Source of the DNA: Otatea glauca
Lineage: Eukaryota; Streptophyta; Magnoliopsida; Poales; Poaceae
Length of the DNA: 64,000 nt
Direction of reading: 5' to 3'
NCBI GenBank assembly: GCA_036346275.1
Contig: CM070723.1
Location: 32,680,176 to 32,744,175, forward strand
The notes below the pieces were generated by a model. The model worked only from the letters and a program-made list of their open reading frames with translations, searched no databases and was not told the origin of the DNA. The translations under genes and the position numbers were made by a program. Shown here one piece after another: positions 22,663-32,999 of the stretch. Position 1 is the first letter of the stretch, and each line of letters opens with the position of its first letter.

Positions 22663-23945
22663 GGTTTCTAGATGAACAAAGGATAGATGAAATAAAAACA
22701 AGGATCATGTATCCTAAAATGGATTTTAGTGCAAATGGGATAAAATTTTGCAAAGCAAGCCTGTAATGCCGGTGTTACACCCTCTAGACCGGTTGCACCG
22801 AGCATGTGCGGTGGTACCACCCTAGGGACTGGTAGCACCGGCCACACGTTGCCAAACCCTAAGAAATGTGAAATTTTTGCATTTTGAGTAGATCAAGCCA
22901 TGGAATGGCATGTAGAGATTTCATATGTCACAAATCGACTCAAATCAATCAAAAATTTCAAACCATTTTGCATAAATTTGCCACATTTCGCATGAACCCT
23001 AGAAATTAAGTAAATGAACATTAGGGCATGAAGAAGCAAGGGAATTCAAGAGGAAAGGAGGGGTATTGATACCTTGATGCAAAAGGATGAGGAAGAACCA
23101 AGAGATTTAAAGAGGGAAACATAAACCACAAGAAGTTCTCTTGAGGATTTGTGAAGAGATGAAGTGGAGAGAGAGAGAAGGGAGAAAATGAGGAATGCTA
23201 CCTCGGGTGTGGAGAGAGAAGGAAAAGAGACCAGTTGGACCACACAAAAGAGAAGAGAGTCGGTTACAACCCTTGACTGTTTGAAGATCAAGGAAGGCTC
23301 ATATGCTTTCAAATTGTTTGAAGAAAAACACATATGGGTATTCCAACCTGATAAATCAAATGAGAACACAAAGTTTCAAATAGTTTTGTTAAAGTAGACT
23401 CTTTTTGATCAAATAGGAGTTCTTTTGAAAATAGAACAATTGTGAAGAGAAAATTCGACATTTTGGCATATATGAGTTTGAAAACACCTTTTGGAAGACT
23501 AGATATGATAATAATTTAGTTCCAAGGCTATGACTCACAATGCATTAAATAGGTCAATATAGACCAATTTTTGGATTTTATGGAAACTTGAGAGAATCAA
23601 GGTTTTTGTCCAAAACATTTTAGTTATTTTCAACATAAAGAATGCTTATTAATGTAAGTATATTCAAAGGATGAGATTTACATATTTATACTTTTGAAAA
23701 TGAAGATTTTGAAGAATAAGTTCAAATAATTTTCAAAATTGATTAATTTCACATTTTGACCTAGTATGGTCTCGAGTCTTGTTTTGAGAAATATTTGCAC
23801 TTATTTGATATTTTCACATTTTAGGGATGTAGTACACATACAAATGGTATAATACCCCCCTTAATGTGTTGCTCATAAAGATGATTAAAAAGACCAAATA
23901 AGAACCAATAACACCAAATGAGCAAATTTATCATGGTGCAAGCAT
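22663..23945. other. S2 spacer between pol and the extra ORF
   Basis: About 1.3 kb without a credible gene. At 22771-22850 it holds GGTGTTACACC, GGTTGCACCG and GGTAGCACCGG motifs like those in Sirevirus LTRs here. The minus-strand sequence would form the leader of the extra ORF. Confidence 0.45.
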
Positions 23946-25250
23946 TCAAGCCACATTTGAGATATCTATGACATTTAACTCATTTCTCAATTTGCAAAAG
24001 CGGGTTTAATCTAATGCTTGGTGATGATATCCGCTAATTGATCTTCGGTTCTAATGTGACTAATCACAATATCACTTTTACTCACATGATCTCTTAGAAA
24101 ATGATGGCAGATATATATATGTTTGGTTCTATAATGTTGGACCAGGTTGTTGTTTATCTTAACTGCACTTTCATTATCACATAAAAGAGGCACACTTTTA
24201 AAAATTATTCCATAATCCATTAGAGTTTGCCTCATCCACAATAATTGAGTGCAACAACTATCAGTGGATATGTATTCGACTTCGGCGGTGGATAGGACTA
24301 CAGAATTTTGTTTCTTGTAAAACCATGAAACAATGGATCTACCTAGGAATTGGCAACTTCCCGATGTGCTTTCTATCTAATTTGCAACCCGTATAATCCT
24401 AAGCTGAATATCCAACTAAATCAAATTTAGCACCCTTAGGATACCATAAGCCTATATTTGATGAATGCTTTAAATATCTTAGAATCCTTTTAACGGCCAC
24501 TAAATGATACTCTTTAGGTGAAGCTTGAAAACATGCACACAAGCAAACACTAAACATGATATCGGGCCTAGATATGGTAAGACAAAGCAAACTACCAATC
24601 ATAGAACAGTAAAGCTTTAAATCTACCAGTTTACCTCCCTCATTGAGATCAAGATGCCCGTTGGGTGCCATGGGAGTCTTGATGGGCTTCTCGTCTTCCA
24701 TGCCAAACCTCTTAAGTAGATCATTCACATACTTGGTTTAGCTCACGAACATCTCATTTTTGAGTTGTTTGATTTGAAGTCCAAGGAAGCAGCTCAATTC
24801 CTCGATCATGGACATCTCAAACTCCCTAGACATCATATCACAAAATTGTTTGCAAAAATCTTCATTAGTAGAGCCAAATATAATATCATCAACATAAATT
24901 TGGCAAACAAAGAATTCTCCATCTATTACTTTAGTGAAAATTTTGTGTCAACCTTCCCAATTTTGAATCCTTTTGAAAGTAGAAAATCTCTAAGTCACTC
25001 ATACCATGCTCTAGGAGCATGTTTGACACCATATAGCACCTTAGAGAGTTTGTACACATGATTTGGGTGTTTAGGATTTTCAAAACCGGGAGGTTTTTCA
25101 ATATATACCAATTTGGATATTTGTCCATTTAGAAATGCACTCTTCACATCCATTTGCAATAACTTAATGTTAAAGCAAGATGCAAATGCGAGCAAGATAT
25201 GAATGGCTTCTAATCTACAGGAGCAAATGTTTCACCAAAATCCATTTGAA
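23946..25250 (-). pseudogene. pol: S2 pol C-terminal part (RT and RNase H)
   Basis: Ty1/copia reverse transcriptase is recognised from MDFGETFAPV (about 25245), LQMDVKSAFLNGQISK and KPPGFENPKHPNHVYKLS (about 25150-25050). It continues through LLKRFGMEDEKPIKTPM (about 24715) and SRPDIMFSVC into RNase H (LLCDNESAV, HYRTKHIYICHHFLRDHV, about 24180-24080). The natural end at 23946 is reached only after a frameshift near 24010. Further frameshifts and stops lie around 24240-24400 and 24730-24930, where the catalytic region is poorly preserved. Integrase and everything upstream are missing at the 25250 boundary. Confidence 0.82.
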
Positions 25251-25279
25251 ATCATCTATCACAATCGGTTTTCCTAAAA

Positions 25280-26260
25280 AGTTAGGAACCAACCCAGATG
25301 AAGCGATAATGTTGTACCATTTTATAGTAGTGACTGTGTGTTTGCATGGAGTGTCAAAGAAGATAGTGTCAAACAGGGGTACCCAATTTACCTCGAGATT
25401 TTGGAATAAGTTGCATGAAGCAAAGGGAACTTGTTTGAATTTTAGTATAGCATATCATCCGTAGACAAATAGCCAGACTGAGAGAGTTGATCAAATTTTA
25501 GAGGATATGCTGAGAGCTTGTGCTTTAGCTTATGCTACTTCGTGTGATAAAAGTTTGTTGTGTATGCTGAGTTTAGTTATAACAACAGTTATCAAGCAAG
25601 TTTACAAATGTCGCCATTTGAAGCTTTGTATGGTCGTCCTTGTCGTAACCAAATTGGAATGACACGTGAGAGCATTTGGTGTTTGGGCCTGATATTCTTA
25701 AGGAAGCCAAAGAGCAGATAGCAATGATCAGAGAAAGGTTGATGGTGGCTCAATTGAGACAGAAAAGTTATGCTGATAATTGTCAGTGAGAGTTGAGTTT
25801 TGAGCCAAATGATTTTGTGTATCTCAAAGTTACTCCTCTTAAAGGAGTTAAAATGTTTCATACTAAAGGAAAGCTTGCACCAAGATATATTAGTCCATTC
25901 AAAATGTTAAGCCATCGAGGAGAACATGCTTATCAATTACAGCTACCGTAGTCATTGGAGGGAGTGCATGGTGTGTTCTATGTCTCACAGCTTAAGAAGT
26001 ATCTTAGAGTGCCAACAGAGCAGACACCATTAGAAGCAATTGAGCTGTAAAAAGATTTGACTTACAAGGAGCATCCGATTAAGATTTTGGTGTGATGGAA
26101 CATAAGACAATAAATAAGTCAATTAGCTTTTGCAATGTTCAATGGAGTAACCATTCAGAGAGTGAAGCTACTTGGAGCGTGAGGAAGATCTCAAGTTAGA
26201 GTTTCCTAACCTATTCCTTAATCAGCCCTGAATCTTGGGGTTTAGATTTTGTTAAGAGGG
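25280..26260 (+). pseudogene. pol: Chromovirus 2: integrase C-terminal half and chromodomain region
   Basis: The plus strand encodes VCLHGVSKKIVSNRGTQFTS (about 25338-25390), then IAYHP and TERVDQILEDMLRACAL, which are the end of a Ty3/gypsy integrase core. After heavy decay come FYVSQLKKYLRVP (about 25978) and a tail near 26170 whose pattern (EATWE-like, then FPNLF) matches the chromodomain end of Tekay/Del-like elements. Many stops and shifts interrupt it. Upstream parts are absent where S2 begins. Confidence 0.65.
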
Positions 26261-26266
26261 GAGGTC

Positions 26267-26704
26267 TGTAACATCCAATTTTTGATAAGTTGGATTTAAT
26301 ATGCAGTTTGTAATTTTTTTGAATTTATTTGATTTTTCAGGAATTTATTTGTATTTATTAATTATTATTAAATATGGCCTTTTGTGAAAAGTATTTAAAT
26401 ATTGATTAGCCACCGTTGAGAGTTGATCGGACTGTTGGGGATTAAGTGGGAACCCTAATGTCCAGTGGCCGCTGGATTTCGATCATAGGGTTGAGATTGA
26501 TCGGAGCTAATGAGGACTCTAGTGAATCTGGCTGTTGTTTCCGTGTACGGTTTGGATCGATCCACACAGCTTTGCATCTCACCTGTTTACCCTACCAAGT
26601 GTTAAGGCCCGGGTTGTCTTCTCTGATTGCATCACGGAGCAGAGCTCTGTAGCTGCCACAGACACTATATTCATCTCGTGCGTGGCGCAAACACTTGGGT
26701 CTTT
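26267..26704 (+). repeat. Chromovirus 2 3' LTR (left part)
   Basis: TGTAACATCCAATTTTTG starts just after a GAGGGGAGGTC purine tract and in the same direction as the integrase fragment. The LTR is cut at 26704, where the Tat2 LTR begins. I could not find the remaining part elsewhere in the window. Confidence 0.6.
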
Positions 26705-27398
26705 TGTCGAAGGTTAGAAAATCGACAATAAATTTATACCTTCAGGTACCTTCGGGTTCGCAGAGTCAAGCACAAAATCAAAGGGACACGATTTAGACAG
26801 CTTCGGGACCCCTAGCGGAGTAATACCCTACTCCTATATGGATGATGTATGGACTCAATGAACAAAGTACAGAGCAATGTGTCTAGCCCTAGCTACAATG
26901 TGGATTGCACCTAAGCTAAGGCTATGCTATGGCTGAAGGATGACAAAACAGGCTTTGTCGGCTCCTTAGCTCTATGTGCCAAAGGAACTAAATCTCTAAA
27001 TGACTAATCTTCTGAGAATTGCTCCTGCTCTGTCTCTGATCTCCCCAGCTCCCTCTCTCCCTCTCTTGAGGACCCCTACACCCGGTGTTATATAGTCGAG
27101 GTAGCCCGGCCTCAAGTCGAATTGTAGTCGGTTTGGAGTATCAGATCGTAGTCGATACGGAGTCCATCATCGCGTGATCTTCGTAGCATATCCAAACTTC
27201 CCTAGATACCAGCCGTACATGAGTTGGTTTCCTCGCAAGGGGAAAGCGGTCGAATCCTTCCTGATATGGAGTTATCTTTCCCGTGTAAATCATATCCCTC
27301 AGAATCGGGCCCGTGATATCCAGAATCTCTGCATGTCGTTGGGACATATCCTCTACGTATCATCTGTGGACACATACCCCATGTTTAGAGATTCAACA
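26705..27398 (-). repeat. Tat2 3' LTR (~694 bp)
   Basis: The plus-strand boundaries are TGTCGAAGG and ...GATTCAACA. To the right lies GTAGCCCCCAAACT, the minus-strand AGTTTGGGGGCTAC polypurine tract (27399-27412). A minus-strand CTATATAAC box lies near 27089-27097. The element appears to have inserted into the LTR of chromovirus 2. Confidence 0.72.
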
Positions 27399-27412
27399 GT
27401 AGCCCCCAAACT

Positions 27413-27930
27413 CTGTTCAGCGGAGGGTCTGCTTAAGCGCTTGGTCGATTACTGCCAAAGCCTTGCTTGGTCTAGTAATGCCTCGCCTGCCTGTAGTCGA
27501 ACGATTTGAGTGAATTGGGAATCGTTGAGTATCGAGTAGGAATCTGCTGGGTCGAGCGCCCTGCCATCAGCCTATATCGAGTCCTCAGGGTAATCGCATG
27601 TTACTCGATGTCGACTTATCGACTCGACTATGACCAGAGTTGGAAAAGATTCAAAAAATCTAAACATTCGGCAGTTAAGCATTTATTGCTCTCGTCTGTA
27701 GCGTTAAGATGGATGCATCATCATCACTCCGCCTTTCGTGCCGATCAAGATGCCGTGCCTGGGGAATGAACCGTTCGCTTGGAGAGAGGATTTTGGCCTA
27801 TAAATTCCCAGACCTGGAACTGTAGCCATTCCCCTCATTTTTCGCCTTCATCCTTACTCTTGAAGCCTTCGACGCACTCCTGAAGCCCTAGCGCCGCCAC
27901 CTTAAAATAGATTATTCCACATTCTCCCCA
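27413..27930. other. Tat2 spacer and putative promoter of antisense ORF 1
   Basis: Between the polypurine tract and the antisense ORF lies about 520 bp with no gene. A plus-strand CCTATAAATTCC at about 27798-27809 is a plausible TATA box about 120 bp before the ORF. CTCGA..TCGAC words are frequent here. Confidence 0.4.
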
Positions 27931-30900
27931 TTGGCATCCAAACCCTCAACCAGCGCCGAGGTTGCTGCGCCACCGAAGAAGAAACCTAAGATGGCTGAGG
28001 TGGCCTTTGAGGACAAAACCCTCGAAAAGGTGTGGCAGAAGTCAATCATGACGGAGAAGCGTCTTGCTGACTTGGAGAAGGATGGCTTCATCCCTCCACG
28101 GGAGTTCTTCCACTGAAGACCATCACAAGGTGAATCGTATCCCAGCTCTAGAATGAGGATGAGACCGTCATTTTTGAGGCCTTCTTCCGCTGCGGGCTAA
28201 GCTTTCCTCCTCTATTTTTGATCTCGATTCTTGAGCAATACCAGATTCAGCTTTTCCACCTGAGCCCCAATTCTATCACATTGCTCAGCGTGTTTGTTCA
28301 CCTTTGTCAGGCTTTTTTGGGCATCAGCCCGAGTCTCAACCTATTCACCACTTCTATAATCTGAAGAGGGCCATGAAGAATGCAGCTGTTGGGGGTGTTG
28401 GTTTTCACCTCCGCAGTGGCATGTCGAACTCCTATATTTCTGTCCCTGTTACCTCCTCATGGTAGTCGGACTGGAAGAAACGGTGGTTTTACATCACCTC
28501 CCTGGACACCTTGAATTACCCCATAGTTTATCGACCACTCTTACTTCATCCGATTGACCACTGGACTTGAGTCCCTCCCGCGACTGCTCGAACTTCTTAT
28601 TATGTTTGAAAGATCGAGGAACTAAGGAAAATTTGGTTGACCGAGTGGCACATCGCTAGGGGCTTCCTCACGTGGCAGTCGAGTCCGCTAAAATGCAGAG
28701 ATCACCTCGCTTGGGACTACTCCGGAGTTGATGATACGATCAAGGACAATCTTGAAAGTAAGCATTTGCAATACTTTTGTTTTCCTTACTTTAGTCGATG
28801 AGTAGCAAACTGACTTGCCTTTCACAGGACCTGTCGAACTCGGACATCTCCTCTAGGCTGAGCAAGATGCTCCAAGTCTCAAAACTTGGCGCTTGTGGCA
28901 TCGAAGCTTACTCGCTTGCCAATCCCTGGCCAGTGGTGATGCGGATATATCCTCTATTGTTGTATCGTCTCATGACTCTAAGTCTACAAATAATCACATT
29001 ACTTGTTTTGCTACTGCTAAAGTGCAAGTGAGTCACAAGACCGATGCAAGTTGTGTTGATAATGTGATACAGGCTGAGAATTGCAATGCAAACCTTGGAG
29101 AGAAGAAAGGTGACTTGGTCATGCATCCACAAGGAGTAATATCCCTTTCTTTTGGAAATATGCCACCTGAGAAAGGATTTCTATTTGGATCCATATTTGC
29201 TAGAATTATTGACAGCGATCCATTGGAATGGAAGGCAAAGAAGAGTTACATGAGCAAGGCTGGTTCACTCAAATCTGTCCATCCATTTGATCATGATTCT
29301 GCTGTTAATCACGACAAGTAACATATCCTTGTGCTATATGGATAGAAAGATATTGAAGTCTAGGTTCTAGCATTTCAAACCGTGCATCATTTGGACTTCC
29401 AAGGTGGGAGATATGACTGTTTTGGTGGGAGTTGCACAGGCTGTCAAAAGCTGCGCGAGACCATATCTTGCTGTCCAACTTCCAAGGCATTAAACCTTTT
29501 ATCTACCCAAGAAAACTCCTTTAGTTTCTTGTATAGTTTCACACCTAAGCTAGGAGGGATGTTCCTAGTATAAATTCCTATGTATTCCATCTGTTTGGGA
29601 CTTTTGGATGTTCAGAAATAGACAGCATAAGCCATGGTTGTTTGTGGCGCAAATACCATGTGTTCTTGATAAGTTCTTCCCGTTCTTGGGTTTGTTAGTG
29701 TTGGTGCAAGTCAAGAACGGCATGTTCTTGTGATTGTCCACTGAATCTATACGATTCCTCCACTCAATTCGCGTTCTTGTGTTGATCGCGATTTGTGTGA
29801 CCAGTTTCTCGCTTTTGAATTGGCTCTTTTGCCGTTTGAGTGCGACCGTCACGAAGCTATCGTCGTTGTACCGTGAAAGATTGGGCCACCTTTGCTCAAC
29901 AGCAGGTTGGGTCTTCATCAAGTGGTGAGTGTTCTGTCAAAGACATCTTCGCATTGCTCGTGCATCTGTTGTCTGCTTTGACTATATATCTCCTCAGGAG
30001 GCCAAGTTCGACGATGTCAATGAGCCAATCGAGGGAGTCATCGGCCTGGATGATGATGTCCCTGCCAACTTCGAACCATCTTTGGACGATCCAGCACCTG
30101 TCATTGACCCAAGCGGGGGCGAAACAGCTCTCGAGCAAGAGGCAACTGAATCCCCTCGAGCAAGGAAGTTGGTGTCTCCAGCACTTCGTCGACGTGCCAA
30201 ATGGCTCTAGACCTTGTCGTCGTGAACGTCCGACCAGGTATCCTTCAATCATTTACCCAGATGTTATGAGATCGGTCCTGATATAATTCAACAAATGCTA
30301 GATGATCAGTGAACCGCCTGGGTGGTCGATACGCAGAGGTCGATGACTACTCCACAGATGTCCCCTCGAGAAGGATCTCCATCGACCAGACTAGTCGAAC
30401 AAGTATCATTGCAATCAAGCAATGTCTCCTGTATTAGCGAACTTACGCTCATAGTAACTGCTTGTTTTGAAATTACCTCGTCGGCCACTGACCTGCTGGC
30501 ACCGTGTCCTCCACCGAACGCACTGATTGAGAAGACAACCGCTGGAGCCAAGCCGGCCCTAACGGAAGCGTAGGCAAAAATTCGACTAGCGAGGTGAGTT
30601 ATCCTCCCTTTCTCCTCATAAACTTTTTCTTTGAGTTCGTGAGAGATGTTAAGCAAATAGCCTTTTTACAAGAAGGGTGTGCCCAACAGTGCTGCTACCA
30701 TGGCAGCATCATCATCCTTCAGCATGGCCAGCACCACCACAGTTCCTCATCTGGAGGATCCTGTTGAGCGTATTGGTGACCCTTTGATGGTGACAATCCA
30801 AGATCCTCCAGCTTCTCCAGCGCCTCAGGTGTTCTGGTCTGTTCTGAAACCTCAAATCTGGGTTTGAGAACACGAACCACAATGGCTGCCTTCTATTCTT

Positions 30901-31484
30901 CCGCTCACTCTATTTTTGACACATCTTGGCTTCTTACTGCAGCGCGCGGCCAACACCCTGCTTGAGGCGGAAGTTTTCTGTGATCAATCCCATCAGTAGA
31001 TTGAGAGACTCATGGCCTCCCACGACCAAGTGCTCAAAATGAAGAACACTGAGCTAGAGGTGCTCAGGGCCAAACTGAAGGATACTCTGGCTGAAGTTGA
31101 GAAGCGGGAGGAGCAGCTGAAGGCTAAGAAAACCACTGTAGAAGCTACGTTGGCTGAGGCCAAGGCTAGTCGAGACAAGGCGGAGGCAAGCAAGAAAATG
31201 GTCGAGGTCAAAAAGGCTACATTAGATGCGACGCTCGCCGCTCTGCAGTCGAAAACACTCGAACATATGACCACTTCAGGCCGTCTCATGACTTCTTACA
31301 TGCTTGGCATGGTGAAGAGCCACTATCCAGACCTGGACTTTCAGGACTGGACGAAGGGTTCCCATGTGAGGCGAGTGAAGCTGCCGATTACATCGAGTCC
31401 TTCGCAAGCCTTTCTGAGAGGTTCGTGGCCAGATTGGAGCTATCAATTAGAGATGATAATGCCAACCAAGGTCCCTCGACCTGA
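27931..31484 (+). pseudogene. Tat2 antisense ORF 1 (PF04195-like), interrupted
   Basis: It lies opposite to pol. The frame starts at 27931 with a TTG where an ATG would be expected (then ASKPSTSAEVAAPPKKKPK) and shifts near 28110. The conserved core follows at about 28166-28460 (FEAFFRCGL, LSPNSITLLSVFVHLCQAFL), matching the layout of the Tat1 antisense protein. Splice-like signals occur at 28761 (GTAAGC) and 29998 (CAG). Later blocks include an acidic segment (29999-30207), a long coiled coil (31012-31260, ELEVLRAKLKDTLAEVEKRE) and the C-terminal MVKSHYPDLDF block, ending at 31484 after a frameshift near 31345. A foreign-looking segment lies at about 28915-29880. Function unknown. Confidence 0.62.
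28915..29880 (+). other. Unidentified segment within Tat2 antisense ORF 1
   Basis: Sequence related to the antisense protein stops near 28915 and resumes near 29885. The segment between is less GC-rich and contains a plus-strand frame ending at 29319 with FGNMPPEKGFLFGSIFARII. I do not recognise the family, and no terminal repeats or target duplication are evident. It may be an inserted fragment of another element, a captured gene piece or a large intron. Confidence 0.35.
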
Positions 31485-31694
31485 CCATGTCGATGTAAAA
31501 ATCAACGCTTTTCTCGTTACCGCGGTTTTTAATGACAATACTATTAATCTGCTTGTCTAAGTGCGCAATCGAGTAAATGCGTGCAAAAAATCGCATTTTC
31601 CACAAAAGTGAAAAAAGAAAAAAAATTATGCCTACTATGCCCTGCTCGATAACTGTAATGACCAAAAAATAGAGAGCAAATAAGGTACAAGGTT

Positions 31695-32070
31695 ACCTGT
31701 AGCCCTCGACTCCTTACTCGATGATTTGTCATTGGGTAGGGAGTAGAGTGATGCAAGCACAAAATCTTGTTGTATCCCCCGACTCTTTACACGATAGCGG
31801 GATTGAGCTAAAAGAGTGAGGCGTCAGCATCACCGATACTTGTTGCGACTCCAAACCTCTTATTCGATAGATACATCAACTTGAGATTGGAACCAATCGA
31901 GCGATGTTGCCCCTGACCGTCTACTCGATGAATGCATTAAGCAGACGATAGAGCATATGTATCGATAAAATGCATGATGTAGCCCCCACCCCTCCACTCG
32001 ATGGCTATATCGAGGAGAAGGTAGAGCATAAGCATCAATTTCAATCCATACATACAGAAGCATGAGCCCC
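31695..32070. repeat. Tat2 degenerate tandem array (~70-bp unit, about five copies)
   Basis: Units of the form AGCCCCCGACTC..TACTCGATG followed by a GAG/AGAGCA-containing stretch recur near 31701, 31774, 31848, 31909 and 31980. The array holds the same position as the Tat1 array, between the two antisense ORFs. Confidence 0.6.
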
Positions 32071-32394
32071 TAAGCATATTGGTCAAATTAGAATCCAAAC
32101 GGATGAAGTAGATGAACAACATAACTTTGATGCAGCGATTGAACTCTGTTACTATTTTTCGTGTCTTTCTAGCGTCCACGCAGCGCACCATAAAGTGGCG
32201 TCTCTTCGGTTTGCACATTTGTGTGGAAGCGCGACCTACGTCTCGTGGATTGGGACCGACGCGAATCTAGATGGATTGTGATTACAATGCAACTTGTTCC
32301 TTGAGCTATAAATAGACGGGACCTGTAGTCGCCTGTCACATATCATCTTTTCTCTTGTCCTCTGCTCGCGTCGCCTTAGTTCAGCCATCACATC

Positions 32395-32908
32395 CATGGC
32401 TTCTCCTCCATCGTCGCCTCCCTCTATGATCTCCTTGGTGAATCCCTTCCTCCTACTCCACTGGCAATAGTTTCTTCGGGGAGGATCATCATCTCTTACG
32501 ATGAGGAGGACAAGATCGATTGGGAGACTATTGAGAAGAAGGTTTGGTCGGAGGAGGAGGACAAAGTCACCATCAAGCTGAGGGTTGTCTTCAGAGATGA
32601 TGATGCCACCCCTGCTCCCTTCGCGAGAGCAGATGCCACCTCCGACACATGAGGAGAAAGAAGGTGAAGCCGCTAGCACTGGAGAAGGTGGTGAAGCTCA
32701 AAACAGCTTCACCAACCCGGCGATTGCTGGCTCTCGAAGCAATCCCGATGCTCGGAGGCTAGAGAGGATGCCTTTCTCATCAACTGGTGGCCAGATCTTC
32801 GCATCCTCCTCTGGTTTGTACAGAGGGCGCAAGCCCATCCATGGGACCATCCTTTTCTTGTCCCAATGGATGGAGGGGAGGCTGTGTGATGCCTCTGAGG
32901 ACAAGTAG
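32395..32908 (+). pseudogene. Tat2 antisense ORF 2 region (small acidic/hydrophilic protein)
   Basis: A plus-strand start at 32395 (MASPPSSPPSMISLV) is followed by two overlapping hydrophilic frames. One (about 32450-32650) contains IIISYDEEDKIDWETIEKK. The other, 32585-32908, starts MSSEMMMPPLLPSREQMPP and ends CDASEDK. A TATA-like GCTATAAATAG lies near 32307-32317. The position and acidic character correspond to antisense ORF 2 of Tat1, but I see no clear residue similarity. The correct frame and splicing are uncertain. Confidence 0.4.
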
Positions 32909-32999
32909 TAGTGGTGTACCTATCTTAAGATGTAATAAGATAGACTTTTGTTGGCAAAATTTTAATGAAACCAAACTTATCTGGATCTTAGTTGCAATG

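Larger units (their letters stand above)
16367..25250 (-). mobile_element. Sirevirus-type copia element S2 (3' part)
   Basis: On the minus strand the order is: truncated reverse transcriptase/RNase H (about 25250-23946), spacer, an extra ORF (22662-18350), polypurine tracts and the 3' LTR (17853-16367). The LTR begins TGAAAGCATCTAGG and ends ...GATCCTACA on the minus strand, similar in plan to S1. An ORF between pol and the 3' LTR is known in the SIRE/Maximus group. The 5' LTR, gag, protease, integrase and the start of RT are missing. The element stops at about 25250 against a chromovirus fragment. Confidence 0.75.
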
